Positions 45,730-56,789 of a stretch of DNA of 64,000 bases are shown piece after piece. Each line of letters begins with the position of its first letter. Position 1 is the first letter of the stretch. Location of the stretch: positions 76,216 through 140,215 of the forward strand of contig MEHQ01000101.1 of NCBI GenBank assembly GCA_008828725.1. Direction: 5' to 3'. The position numbers and the translations under genes are program-made. Under the pieces are notes generated by a model. The model saw only the letters and a list, made by a program, of their open reading frames with translations, ran no database searches and was not told the origin of the DNA. Source of the stretch: Saccharina japonica. Taxonomy: Eukaryota; Sar; Phaeophyceae; Laminariales; Laminariaceae.

Positions 45730-47500
45730 TTGCAGGGTTTTCCCGCCCCCCTCTTCACGTTGCCGCGCGACATTACGTTCGACCTCCACGGTTCAGGCTG
45801 GTCACCATCGGTCATCACCGCTTTGGGCGACGTCCTCTGCGACTTCCCGGATGTTTTCTCTACGTCCAAGACCGATTTCGGCTCATGCTCGCTCATCCCG
45901 TTCAAGATTTCCATCCCCCCGGACAGCGCTCCCGTGTTCTCCCGCCCTTACCGCATCAACCCCATTCTTGCCAAGCAGGCTGATGCTGTACTCGACCAAT
46001 ACCTGGCCGCCGGCCTCATCCAACACTCGACCTCTCCGTACGCCAGCCCCATGGTCGCCATCCCCAAGAAGGACGGCAATGTTCGCATCACGGTGAACTA
46101 CAAGAAGCTCAACGCCATCAGTTCCCTTGGCCAGCTCCCTACCCCCCGCGTCGACGAGGTCCTCGACTCCCTGGGCAAAGGACGCATTTTCTCTTTGTTC
46201 GACCTCGTCTTTTTGTTTCACTAGATTACCATCGACAAGGACACCATACCGCTGACAGCCTTCTGCACACCTACCAGACTCTTCGAGTGGCTCGTCATGC
46301 CCCAAGGTAGCAACGCCGCGCCCGGCTGGTTCGTCAAGGTCATCAACGAAGTCATCAAGGACCTCGACCGCGTAGCAGCATACCTCGATGATGTCATCGT
46401 CTTCGACCCCGACCCCTCCGCCCACGTCTCCAACATCCGCTCCCTCTTCGAACGCCTCCGAAAGCACAACCTGAAACTCTCTCCCTCTAAAGCGAAGCTT
46501 GGCGCAACCGACGCCGATTTTCTGGGACATACCATCTCCTCGTCCGGCGTTAGCCCTAACGCTGACAAGGTTGCTGCGCTTACCAAGATGCCCATGCCCA
46601 CGAACACCAAGCAAACCCGTTCCCTCCTTGGCGGCATCGGATATTACCGTAAGTTCCTCAAGAACCTTTCCACCCGCCTACGCCCCATCAACGCTCTGCT
46701 TAAGCAGGGTGTCAAGTTCGTTTTTACTCCGGAAATGGAAGCCATCGTCCGTGAGATCCTCAACGAACTCGCCACACCTCCGATACTGGTCTACCCGGAC
46801 TGGGACGCCGTCGCCGACCACTCCCGCCCCTTCCGCCTCTACTGCGACGCCAGCATCGACGGCTTTGGCGCAACTCTTGAACAAGAACAATCCGACGGTG
46901 CCGTACGTCCCATCGTCTTCACCAGCCGCAGCACCCTCGACAACGAACGATCCTGGACCCCCCTCGACCTCGAAGCTGGTAGCATCGTCTGGGCCATCAA
47001 ACGCCTCCGGGGCCACCTTTGGTCCACCAAGTTCCTGATATACTCCGATCATAAGGCCCTCGAAAACATCACCAAGGTCGGCGATCACAATGCTCGCGTC
47101 CAGCGCTTGCTGGAATTTCTCTCCGCTTACACCCACACCCTAGAATACCGCAAAGGCTCAGCCAACGGGAACGGCAACTTCCTATCCCGCCTCCCCCAAC
47201 CGGCCACTGAACTTGACAGCACCGGCCCAAATCGTCTCACCAGCCCCGACACCGTTGGCGTCTATCTTATCCACGCCTGCGGTTTTACTACGGTCGACCC
47301 TTCCACCCCCGGCATCGGCTTGGATAGGCTCGTCCCTGCCGACTCCAGAACCGCCGACCCCGTCCCGCCACTCCCCCTCACCGCTAACGACTTCGGAGAC
47401 TTCCGCCGTTACGGACCAAGCATGGACGTCCCGGACACGGCCAAGACTTTTGTAGCCTTCATTACCGTCCCGGACCCTGCACTTCTTCCTTCCGTTTTAA
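45730..47500 (+). pseudogene. Ty3/gypsy reverse transcriptase-RNase H, copy 1 (nonsense-broken)
   Basis: Reverse transcriptase and RNase H copy retroelement RNA into DNA. Visible motifs in order: the N-terminal RT block (SRPYRINP, AAGLIQHSTSPYASPMVAIP, RITVNYKKLN), the MPQGSNAAPGWF block, the catalytic YLDD at 46381-46392, then RNase H (YCDASIDGFGA, LEAGSIVWAIKRLRGH, SDHKALEN, and the NADFLSRLP-type end, here NGNFLSRLP). The frame is continuous except for one TAG at 46222-46224, where copy 2 has CAG. No protease precedes this copy; instead an inverted Gag fragment does. It is about 90% similar to copy 2 by eye. It is inactive as it stands. Confidence 0.92.
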
Positions 47501-47502
47501 GA

Positions 47503-47955
47503 TTCCGCCGCCGGATCGCCTCGCCGCCTTCCCCCCGGCTCTCTCCTGGCTCAAGACACCGCCGCCGGATCGCCCCGCCGCTTTCCCCCCGACCCCCTCC
47601 TTGCCCAAGATCTCGCCGCCGGATCACCCCGCCGCTTTTCCCCCGGATCCCGCTTTGCCCTAGACCTCGCCGCCGGATCGCCCCGCAGCTTCCCCCCCGG
47701 CCCCCGCTTTGCTCAAGACACCGCCACTGGACCGCCTCACCGCCTTCTCCCCGGCCTCCCCCTTGCTCAAGACCCCGCCGCCGGAACGCCCCACCGCTTT
47801 CCCCCCGGCCCCCGCCTTGCCCAAGACCCAGCCGACGAACCGCTTCGCAGCCTCTCCCCCGGTCAACGCCTCGCACAAGACTCGACCGCAGATCCGCCTC
47901 GCAGCGTCTCCGCTGGTCCACACCACGTTCAAGACCCCACCGTCGATTAGCCTTG
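47503..47955 (+). repeat. 54-bp coding minisatellite after RNase H copy 1
   Basis: About eight imperfect units built on CCAAGACCCCGCCGCCGGA and CCGCTTTCCCCCCGGCCCC. They are in a different frame from RNase H compared with the larger array at 51035-51890, so an indel near 47500 shifted the frame. The unit is a multiple of three and is Pro/Arg/Ala-rich in all forward frames. Confidence 0.9.
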
Positions 47956-48241
47956 CCGCGTTCCCCTGCCCCCCCGCCCGCGTGCCACTCGTGTCTCCCC
48001 CTCCGACAATGGGATCCACGAGATCAGCGCCGCCCCCCCTCCCCCAACCGCAACCTCTACATTGGACCATCTCTTGCCTCCTTTTCTCCCGGAAGCAACT
48101 CCGACGTGTACTTTGGTTTCTACCATCTCACGCGGGGTTGACCTCCCCTTTACCCCACGACCTTCCCTCGCCTAACACGGACCAGGCCTCTCGAGCGGTA
48201 CCATTACCGTCGATGACGCCTCTTTCACTACCAGGATCAAG

Positions 48242-48711
48242 ATGCACAGCGGCCCCTCGGCATCCAACCACTACGGCCTCGTAGCCCTTCTCGACACCGG
48301 CTCCCCGCAAACTTTTATCTCTGCAGGTGCTTGGAGCCGTATGAAGAGCGACGACGCCGCGTCGGATACCTGCGAGCGACATGCAACCCCTCGTTCTTGG
48401 GGAGGTTTTGGCAAATCCGCTCCTCTCCTCACCTCGACTTCCGTCCGACTCAGCATCCAGTTTTTACACGGCGATACTCCCTCCGCGGAACTTGCCATGT
48501 GGGCATGCATCGTCTCGAACGGCGCTATGCAACGCCCTGTTCTTCTGGGACGCGACAGGTGGATGCACTTCGAGCAACGTACATACACCACCTTGCCCTG
48601 TCAGCCCTCCCAACCGACCTTTGGCGAACTCTCGCTGACCACCCCCTGCACCGATGGCCTCCCGATCTTCATCCACGACAACCGCCCATCAACCGACACC
48701 CTGCACCTCGT
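48242..48711 (+). pseudogene. Retropepsin-type aspartic protease of the chromovirus
   Basis: The frame contains the catalytic LLDTGSPQTFIS motif (D at about 48293) and, about 80 residues later, a VLLGRDRW motif matching the ILGRD-type second signature of retroelement proteases. The enzyme would cleave the Gag-Pol polyprotein. The frame is then thrown out of register with RT copy 2 by a 131-bp tandem duplication (48581-48842). Removing one unit's worth of bases would put PR and RT in one frame, so the ancestral pol was a single PR-RT-RH-IN polyprotein. Confidence 0.8.
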
Positions 48712-48842
48712 ACGTACACCACCTTGCCCCGTCAGCCCTCCCAACCGACCTTCGGTGAACTCTCGCTGACCACCCCCTGCACCGATGGCCTCCCGACCTT
48801 CATCCACGACAACCGTCCATCAACCAACACCCTGCTCCTCGA
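48581..48842 (+). repeat. 131-bp tandem duplication that frameshifts pol
   Basis: Units 48581-48711 and 48712-48842 both start ACATACACC/ACGTACACC plus ACCTTGCCC. They share CTCTCGCTGACCACCCCCTG and ATCCACGACAACCG. Because 131 is not a multiple of three, the duplication alone separates the PR and RT frames. Confidence 0.95.
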
Positions 48843-49176
48843 GTTCTCCGGCGTCAATGCCATCTCGCTTTCATTTACGCCAAGCCTTGTTCCGGTCAAG
48901 CTCGTCCGCTCCTCGGGCATCCCCGCCCTCACAGGTCACTACCTGGTCGACATGCTCCCGCTCGACGGCCTTTCCTCCGACACCGATGTTTTCGTCGCCG
49001 ATGGTTACCAAACCATCCCGCTTTCGGGGTTCACCGATCTCGAACCTGGCGACCTCCTTGGAACCTCCTCTGCTCCGCCTATATAGGTACCCATTTCCGC
49101 CCTCCACGACTCTTCCGCGACCGAGCCCCCGAGACCCCAACCCACCGACGTTCACGCTCTGCACGACAACATCCCC

Positions 49177-51034
49177 GTGGCCAACGATGGCCCACATGCT
49201 CCATACCCACGCACAACGACGACACCTTGCCCCGAGCTTTTGGAGCGCCTCGACGACAACCAGCGGACAAGCTTTCTCTGCGTCTGGGACCGGCTCCACC
49301 TCCACTTGCGCGACATCACGTTCGACCTCCACGGTTCTGGTTGGTCACCATCGGTCATCACCGCCCGGGGAGACGTTCTCTGCGACTTCCCGGATGTTTC
49401 CTCTACGTCCAAGACCGATTTCGGCTCGTGCTTGCTCATTACGTTCAAGGTTTCCATCCCCCCGGACAGCGTTCCCGTGTTCTCCCGCCCTTACCGCATT
49501 AACCCCATCCTGGCCAAACAGGCTGACGCTGTAGTCGACCAATACCTTGCCGCCGGCCTCATCCAACACTCGACCTCTCCGTACGCCAGCCCCATGGTCG
49601 CCATCCCCAAGAAGGACGGCAATGTTCGAATCACGGTGAACTACAAGAATCTCAACGCCATCAGCTCCCTTGGCCAGCTTCCTATCCCCCGCGTCGACGA
49701 GGTCCTCGACTCCCTAGGCAAAGGACGCATTTTCTCTCCGTTCAACCTCGTGTCTTCGTTCCACCAGATTACCATCGACAAGGACACCATAGCGCTGACA
49801 GCCTTCTGCACGCCAACCAGACTCTTCGAGTGGCTCGTCATGCCCCAAGGTAGCAACGCCGCGCCCGGCTGGTTCATCAAGGTCATCAACGAAGTCATCA
49901 AGGACATCGACCTCGTAGCAGCATACCTCGACGACGTCATCGTCTTCGACCCCGACCTCTCCGTCCACGTCTCCAACACCCGCTCCCTTTTCGAACGCCT
50001 CCGAAAGCACAACCTGAAACTCTCTCCCTCTTAAGCGAAGCTTGGCGCAACCGACGCCGAATTCCTGGGACACACCATCTCCTCGTCCGGCGTTAGCCCT
50101 AACGCTGACAAGGTTGCTGCGCTTACCAAGATGCCCATGCCCACGAACACCAAGCAAACTCGTTCCCTCCTTGGCGGCATCGAGCATTACCGTCAGTTCC
50201 TCAAGAACATTTCCACCCGCCTACGCCCCATCAACGCTCTGCTTAAGCAGGGTGTCAACTTCTCTTTCACTCCGGATATGGAAGCCATCGTCCGTCAGAT
50301 ACTCAACGAACTCGCCACACCTCCGATACTGGTCTACCCGGACTGGGACGCCATCGCCGACCACTCCCGCCCCTTCCGCATCTACTGCGACGTCAGCATC
50401 GACGGCTTTAGCGCAACACTTGAACAAGAGCAATCCGACGGTTCCGTACGTCCTATCGTCTTCATCAACCGCAGCACCCTCGACAACGAACGATCCTGGA
50501 CCCCCCTCAACCTCGAAGCTGGTAGCATCGTCTGGGCCATCAAACGCCTCCGGGGTCACCTTGGGTCCACTAAGTTCCTCATCTACTCTGACCATAAGGC
50601 CCTCGAGAATCTCAACAAGGTCGGCGAACACAGTGCTCGCGTCCAGCGCTGGCTGGAAGTTCTCTCCGCTTACACCTACACCCTGGAATACCGGAAAGGC
50701 TCGGCCAACGGCAACGCCGACTTCCTCTCGCGTCTCCCCCAACCGGCCACCAACCTCGACCGCACCGGCCCAAACCGCCTTAACAGCCCCGAGACCGTTG
50801 GCATCTACCTTATCCACGCCTTCGGTTTTACTACAATCGAGCCTTTCATCCTGGGCATCGGCTTGGGTGGGCTCGTCCCTGCCAACTCCAGCCCCCCCGA
50901 CCCCGCCCCGCCACTCCCCTTCACCGCCAACGACTCCGGAGACTTCCGCCGTCACGGGCCACGCATGGACATCCCGGACTCGGCCAAAACTTTTGTGGCC
51001 TTCATCACCGTCCCGGATCCTGCACTTCCACCTT
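49177..51034 (+). pseudogene. Ty3/gypsy reverse transcriptase-RNase H, copy 2 (nonsense-broken)
   Basis: Same domain order as copy 1: RT with SRPYRINP, MPQGSNAAPGWF and YLDD (49924-49935), then RNase H with YCDVSIDGF, EAGSIVWAIK, SDHKALEN and NADFLSRLP. The frame is interrupted by TAA at 50032-50034, where copy 1 reads AAA. Upstream, a linker joins it to the protease, broken by a TAG at 49084-49086. Downstream, it runs into the Pro-rich minisatellite and, in the same frame, the integrase. Some RNase H residues differ from copy 1 (A to V next to the first Asp). This copy belongs to the main pol frame; copy 1 is the extra one. Confidence 0.92.
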
Positions 51035-51890
51035 CTGCTCAAGACACCGCCGCCGGATCGCCCCGCCGCCTTCTCCCCGGCCCCCGCTTTGCCCAAGACA
51101 CCGCCGTCAGATCGCCCCGCCGCCCTCCCCCCGCCCCCCGCTTTGCCTAAGACACCACCGCCGGATCGCCCCGCTGCCTTCCCCCCGGCCCCCGCTTTGC
51201 CCAAGACACTGCCGCCGGATCGCCCCGCCGATTTCCCCCCGGCCCCCTCTTTGCCCAAGACACCGCCGTCGGATCGCCCCACTGCTTTCCCCCCGGCCCC
51301 CTCTTTGCCCAAGACTCCTCCGCTGGACCGCCTCACCGCCTTCTCCCCGGCCCCCTCCTTACCCAAGACTCCGCCGCCGGAACGCCCCACCGCCTTCCCC
51401 TCGGCCTCCGCCTTGCCCAAGACACCGCTACCGCCGCCGAATCGCCCCGCCGCCTTTCCCCCGGCCCCCGCTTTGCCCAAGACACCGCCGCCGGATCGCC
51501 CCGCCGCTTTCCCCCCGGCCCTCTCTTTGCCCAAGACCCCACCGCCGGATCGCCCCGACGCTTTCCCCCCGGCCTCCTCCTTGCCCAAGACCCCGCCGCT
51601 GGACCGTCTCACCGCCTTCTCCCCGTCCCCCTCCTTGCCCAAGACCCCGCCGCCGGAACGCACCACCGCCTCCCCCTCGGCCTTCGCCTTGCCCAAGACA
51701 CCGCCGCCGGAACGCCCCACGGCCTTTCCCCCGGCCCCCTCTTCGCCTAAGCCCTCGCCGACGGATCGCTTCGCAGCCACTCCCCTGGCCAACGCCTTGC
51801 CTAAGACCCGACCGCAGATCCGCCTTGCAGCGTCCCCGCTGGTCCACGCCACGTTCAAGACCTCACCGTCGACTCGCCTTGCCGCGGTTC
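51035..51890 (+). repeat. 54-bp coding minisatellite between RNase H and integrase
   Basis: About fourteen units of 54 bp (18 codons) built on CCCAAGACACCGCCGCCGGA, TCGCCCCGCCGC and TTTCCCCCCGGCCCC. In the RT frame a unit reads as Gln-Asp-Thr-Ala-Ala-Gly-Ser-Pro-Arg-Arg plus a Pro-rich half. A TAA at 51148 replaces the CAA of other units. Long frames on both strands (50042-52063 plus, 50221-51900 minus) are products of this biased repeat. A large tandem array at this position in pol is unusual. Confidence 0.92.
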
Positions 51891-51954
51891 CGTCGGTCAC
51901 ATCTCCGCCCTTGACCCCATCGCCGAAACGCCTTCCAGCTCCGAGAAAGCCGCC

Positions 51955-53411
51955 GTGGTCGCTGGCGCTCCTTCTGGTTTGGATTCCAGGCCACCTTCCG
52001 TCTCCCCATCGCCCACCCCAGGCGTCTCGGTTTCGGCCACTCCTCGTACCTCGTCAGGCCTGATTTCTTCTCGGACCCGTCACCGCTCCGCCACTGCCGC
52101 TGGCGCTCCGCGTGCTCCCACGGACTACGGGTTTGGACGCCGGAGTTCGACTACCAGAACCACAAAAGCTTCTCCCACCCACCATCGCCCGCCCACTTCA
52201 ACGCCGCGACTGCTATCCCGACGCACCGGTACAGCCCGCCGCCGCGACGCACAAGACTCGGCCACGACTACGACACCAGCCAGTACACCCACGACAATAC
52301 CCGCGCCCGTCTCGTCACCGCCTTCCGTTCCGGGATCTTCCTCTACTCCACCTCGACTGCCGGAACCCGTTGTCGAGCCTGATAACGACTTACACCGTCG
52401 TTCCCGCATCGAGCGCTACACTTACACCGACTGGGCGCGCGAACAGCGCGAAGAACCTCTCTGTTCCGCCGCCCTTCGCTTCCTGTCCTTGGGCTCCCCT
52501 TCGCCACCACCGAACGACCACTTGGACTACATCCCCTCGACCCGTCGCCCCGTACTGTCAGAGGTCCTCACCCTTGCTGCAAAAGGCCAACTGCACGTTT
52601 CCGACGACGACACCGTCCTCCTCGTCCACCGTGCGCCACCTGCCTCTCTGCGCCAGGCCGACCCTGCCCTTGCCCCGCCCCCCGCCCCACCCCCTCGCAT
52701 CTACGTTCCCATGCTGATGCGACCATGGGTCCTGCACACATGCCACTCCACCACCTCCTGCCACTTGGGTGTCTCTCGGACACTCAGTATGCTTATGCGC
52801 TTCTACTGGTGGATCGGCATGGACATCTCTACCCGATGGTGGCTTCGCCGCTGTCTCAAGTGTCAAGCGCGCAAGACCTCGCGCCAATCCATTCGCTGGA
52901 CCACCCTTTCCCTGCCGTTACCCAATGGCCCCGGCATTCTCGTCAGCGTCGACTACGTTGGGCTCCTGCCCATCACTCCCCGAGGCAACGTCTACATCCT
53001 GCTTTTCACTGACCGTTTCAGCCGCCGCGCTGACATGTACACCACCACAGAGACTGGGTTCACCGCATCCGGCACGGCCGACATCCTCGTGGAACCGCTA
53101 CATCCCTCTTTGGGGATGCCCCGTTACACTCCTTTCCGACAACGGTCTCCAATTCTGCTCCAGACTTTCCTGCGCTCTCTATGAGCGCCTCGGCATCAAC
53201 AAGATTGCTACAAGTTCCTACCACCCTTGCACGAACGCCGGAGTCAAGGGGCGTCAACCACATCATGGCCCAGATGCTCGCCATGATCGGCGACGGACAA
53301 CAGGCCGTTTGGGACATATACCTCCCGCACGTCGAGAGCGCCTACAACAACTCCGTCAGCGCCGCCACCGGGCTTGACCCCGACGAAGTCCACATAGGCC
53401 GCCTCTCTTGA
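51955..53411 (+). pseudogene. Ty3/gypsy integrase, zinc-binding and catalytic core (frameshifted)
   Basis: Integrase inserts the retroelement DNA copy. The frame matches RT copy 2. An HHCC zinc-binding module is visible (H..CH, HLGVSRTL..RFYWWIGM, C-LKC at about 52735-52870). The core has the first catalytic Asp in VSVDYVGLLP (near 52951) and the second in LLSDNGLQF (near 53138), but that part is in another frame, so a frameshift lies near 53110-53130. At the third catalytic position (motif HPCTNAGV then E in active enzymes) a Lys codon is present near 53246, followed by another frameshift at about 53255. Core sequence continues through AYNNSVSAATGLDPDE. The enzyme is clearly dead. Confidence 0.88.
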
Positions 53412-53449
53412 CTCCCCCTCACCGTCTTCGACCCACCCAACATAGGCGG

Positions 53450-54170
53450 GTCCTAAAGCCTCAACCGGGACCAACTGGCCTACATCGCCCTCGCGACCGC
53501 CCGGCAGCAACGCGCCTACCGCGCCGTCCGAGAACTACACGCCATCTACGTCTCGCGTCTCGACCGCCGCAACGCCCCCATCATGGACGCCCTCCGCCTT
53601 TCCCCACCGTTCTCCGTCGGCGGGTGGGCGTGGATCTACAACACTGCCGCTACCATACGTCAAGGCGCCAGGAAAGGCACCGACGCCGTAGTCCTCAAGA
53701 CCAAGCTCTCGTTCAACTGGATCGGCCCTTTCAAGATTCTCGCCGTGGGCCCGGCTCCCGCTTCCGCCGTTTCTGAAAGCCGGCCTCTTCACGACAAACT
53801 CCTGTACTTCGACCTTCGTTCCGACAGGCCTGGGCGCGACTCCAAGCCTCGCGTCTCCGTCGCCCGATGCAAGCCGTGCCGAAACCCTGACGACATTGAA
53901 GATCTGCCAAAACACCTCCCGGCCGACCTCACCAAGCACGCGCTCAACTCCTTTTCGACAAAGTCCCCGCCTTTCCACGTCACCCTTGACGACATTTCCC
54001 CACCACCCGAACGCCTTGAGGTCGAACAGATCTCGGGACATCAACTCGTTCGTGGCCGGGAGGGTGTTCGCGCCGTCATGTACGAGACGCACTGGGCCGG
54101 ACTTCTCAGCGCATCATGGGAGCACGAAGGGGACCTACAGCACCACCGGCTCCACATCCCTCGCTATTAG
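53450..54170 (+). pseudogene. Integrase C-terminal GPY/F domain and chromodomain
   Basis: Continues the pol product. A linker (LAYIALATARQQRAYRAV) leads to the GPY/F module (LSFNWIGPFKILAVGP at about 53709-53758). A chromodomain follows near 54016-54170, with VEQISGHQLV, the aromatic YETHWAGL and SWEHEGDLQ. Chromodomains in this position define chromoviruses and are thought to guide integration towards particular chromatin. The frame ends in TAG at 54168-54170. The same frame continues with sensible sequence, so this stop may be a mutation rather than the natural end. The gap between 53411 and 53583 contains another stop. Confidence 0.88.
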
Positions 54171-54620
54171 TCGGGAACACCTTCGCAACACCGCCAGGCC
54201 AACCGCTTATACCGTCAGATGCGCATCGGTGCCGCTAACCGCGAGTTGTCGCGGTCTCGGGGCGAAATGTTTCTCGCTCCGGGATACAGCCTCGTTCCGC
54301 GCGCTCTCTGGCTCACTCGCTTCAGCTCCTCCACCCTCCCAGCTGGAGCACATCTCTGGTACAAGGCCCACAACGGTCTATGTTGGTTGGGCAAAGTAGC
54401 CACTCGCGCCTCGACCAACAACTCCCCCGCCGACTCCTACACCGTCCGCTTCCTCGACGACCCGGGTCCGATCAAGATCAAAATCCTCCGGTCGCTCATC
54501 AACACTTCACGGGACGCTGTCCAAGGATCCTGGTGTTTTCAGCGTCATGAGGCTGGTGGACGCGCCCGCGGTGTTCAACGGAGCGGCGATGGACCCCGCA
54601 ACCCTCCCTCATCCAATTAA
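54171..54620 (+). pseudogene. Tudor-like C-terminal extension of the chromovirus pol
   Basis: In frame with the chromodomain and separated from it only by the TAG at 54168. It carries a WYKAHNGLCWLGKV core and a YTVRFLDDPGPIKI segment, the layout of a Tudor/SH3-like beta-barrel, followed by GSWCFQRH. A second chromatin-reader-type module after the chromodomain is not a standard part of chromoviruses. The end is the TAA at 54618. The family name is inferred from the motif layout. Confidence 0.6.
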
Positions 54621-56021
54621 CCAGCAGGCAATAGGCACTGGTTGATGGATGTTCTAGGTACTATAATGTCTGTTTCCTCGGGACCGGGGCACTTTTCTGC
54701 GTTCGCTATCTTCGATACGCGTTCGCGATGTGTTTACCTCCCTCCTGACATATGACGTATTGCTTGCTTCGCTCGGACCGCAAGTTTACACTCAACAGTG
54801 TCATTGTACCTTCAGGATTGAGTTTGATCTGTCGCCACATTTGTCTGTCTTCGGGGCGGTCTTTCTTTGTTTTGTCCTTCTTTTTGCTTTGCTTTTGTTC
54901 TTCTTTGTTTATTTTGTTTTTGTTCTGTTTTGTTTCTGTTCTCGGACTCGGATACACCCAATACTCGTGTATCCCACTCCTGTTCCCTTTTGTACCCTTT
55001 TGCCTCGCGTAGACATAGTTTGTCACCAGGTTCTACATTCGGCTAGCCCCAAGTACTACCTCGCCCGTAATTGTCCTCTTTTACGGCCGACATAGACTAC
55101 CCCGCGTCTTCCGTTTTTGTTCGCGTCTCGTTAGTACCTGCCCGGTTCTTTATGTCAAATCGAGTCACGTATAGTCACGCTCGGACCTAACGTTGCCGTC
55201 CCCTCGTTTCCTATGTTTTCTTGCTTGGTACATGTACCATGTCGAACTATCCCTTCGTTTTCTTTCTACTTTGCGTTTTAGGCTAGCCTGCTTTTTGCAT
55301 TCTGTGTCCTTTTTTTACTCGAGTACACACCCCCAGCGTTCTGTTGATGACACATCAAGGGATTAACTCTCTTACCTGAGGCATCTTAGCCTCATACAAG
55401 AGGTGTGGGTTGGTCTATAATATCATAAGACTGTCTTTGTTTTTTTAATAGCAGTATCTTCGACCCCCTTCCCGGTTTCTGAAAATACTTTCAGCTATCC
55501 CTGTATCGTAGTGTGGTCTGCATATACGACTATTCAGGGTGGGCTAACGTTATGGTGTGCCATTTTGTATGAGCAAGATAGAACAACGGTATCCAACAGT
55601 TTAGATATGATGCTCGTTTCTAGATCATATCTTATTGTTGGATCGTACCCTAGCGTATATTAGATATCCTTGCATTTTCGTGTTAAGGTATCCAGCTTGT
55701 GTTTTCGTGAAAATACGAGTAGACACGAGTATCGCTACGCACGTACGTGATGACGTGACTATAAGTAGTACATCGGCATCGAGCAGGCGCGACCTAACGA
55801 TGATAGTGACGTTTCAGTATTTCATAAGTAGGTTTATCCTACTTCTTCTGCAATGTGCAGTTCGAGGAGCACATACCACATGAGCTCACTCTCTCAGCTT
55901 TTCGCACAGCAAGCTCTCAAATAATTAAAGGGCTATATCCATCTGGACTTCTAAACCTGACCTGCGAGTCACGCGGTAGACGCCCTGTATCCCCAGCTCT
56001 CGTACCGAGAGCTCCATCACA
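54621..56021. other. Gene-less stretch, T-rich; no LTR identified
   Basis: A T-rich tract (54860-54960) follows pol. I looked for long terminal repeats by comparing 54,620-55,500 with 42,400-44,400 and found no convincing direct repeat, so the LTRs are lost, too diverged, or outside what I can align. No gene is seen. Confidence 0.5.
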
Positions 56022-56372
56022 ACGCCTGGTACGATAGAGGTAGCGCGTTTTGGCTAAGATTGCATCTAAATGACAGAGTTCTTTAACCCATTCAGGACTC
56101 AAAAACTTATCCCACCCTAATTCCAAGAAGTTTGTCCCCAAATACGTGGGACCAGTTCTTAAGTTCTTAAGGGGTTATACACCCGTAATCGTCGGAGTGT
56201 TATCTTATCTTCGCAAATGTATCGTTTTGGGATGTCTAGAGCATGGGATTGTTCATCGACATAGACTTTCATTGTTCTTATCAAAATCGAGGTTTCGGGT
56301 GGGGAGTACGCCTCAGAAAACATATGGAGTCTCAGAAAAAAAACATGGAATACGCCATTCATGGTGTACAGC
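56022..56372 (-). mobile_element. MITE family M, degraded reversed copy
   Basis: Starts TACGATAGAGGTAGCGCG with TTTTGGCTAAG and ends CTCAGAAAAAAAACATGGAA, as in the reversed copy at 39974. The middle is strongly diverged or replaced. Confidence 0.6.
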
Positions 56373-56789
56373 CATGACGATCTAACGCACGGCTAACTGA
56401 GGATATGTGCGACGCATGGTGAATCTCATTGCGCGTGCCATGGCCCATATATACCATGGTGGGTGCCAGACGAAGAAAAACCGATCTCGTGGCGCATGCC
56501 TTTTGGCGATCCATAACAACCCCCCCCATGGAACAGCCTGTGGTTTGGGACAACCCGCATCTAGCCCACACGCGATAACCTTAGCGCTCACAGTACGGCG
56601 TGGAAGATGCTGGCGCACGCGCCACGGATTCAGACAACCGGCTTCGCCGTGTGCCATGGAGCATCCCGCTCGTGGTTATTAACCATGGCGACCCATGGGG
56701 TGTCTCACGAAATCGTCCAAGGACGAACTATGGTAGTGTTACTTCCTGCCGCGCGGTACTTCGTATATGTACTCAAGGGGATCTCATCA
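56373..56789. repeat. CCATGG-word interval, locus 2, part 1
   Basis: Repeated GCCATGG, ACCATGGTGGGTGCC, CCCCATGGAACAGC and AACCATGGCGACCC words, as at 39565 and 42010. Confidence 0.65.

Noticed and set aside
45883..47136. Long minus-strand frames opposite RT/RNase H
   Set aside because: They mirror the strongly C-biased retroelement coding strand.
46222..50034. Reassigned stop codons in the chromovirus
   Set aside because: TAG and TAA lie at sites where the other copy has different sense codons (CAG and AAA), and frameshifts are also present. Ordinary decay explains this better than a variant code.
50221..51900. 559-residue minus-strand frame rich in Gly, Gly-Lys and Ala
   Set aside because: It is the complement of the 54-bp minisatellite and RNase H; the repeat bias keeps all frames open. 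No independent motif is present.
50042..52063. 673-residue plus frame (Pro-rich)
   Set aside because: It is out of frame with RT and integrase and only reads the complement-biased and repeat sequence. The pol motifs lie in another frame.
42400..55500. Paired LTRs around the chromovirus
   Set aside because: No convincing direct repeat was found between the two flanks, so I do not annotate LTRs, a primer-binding site or target duplications.
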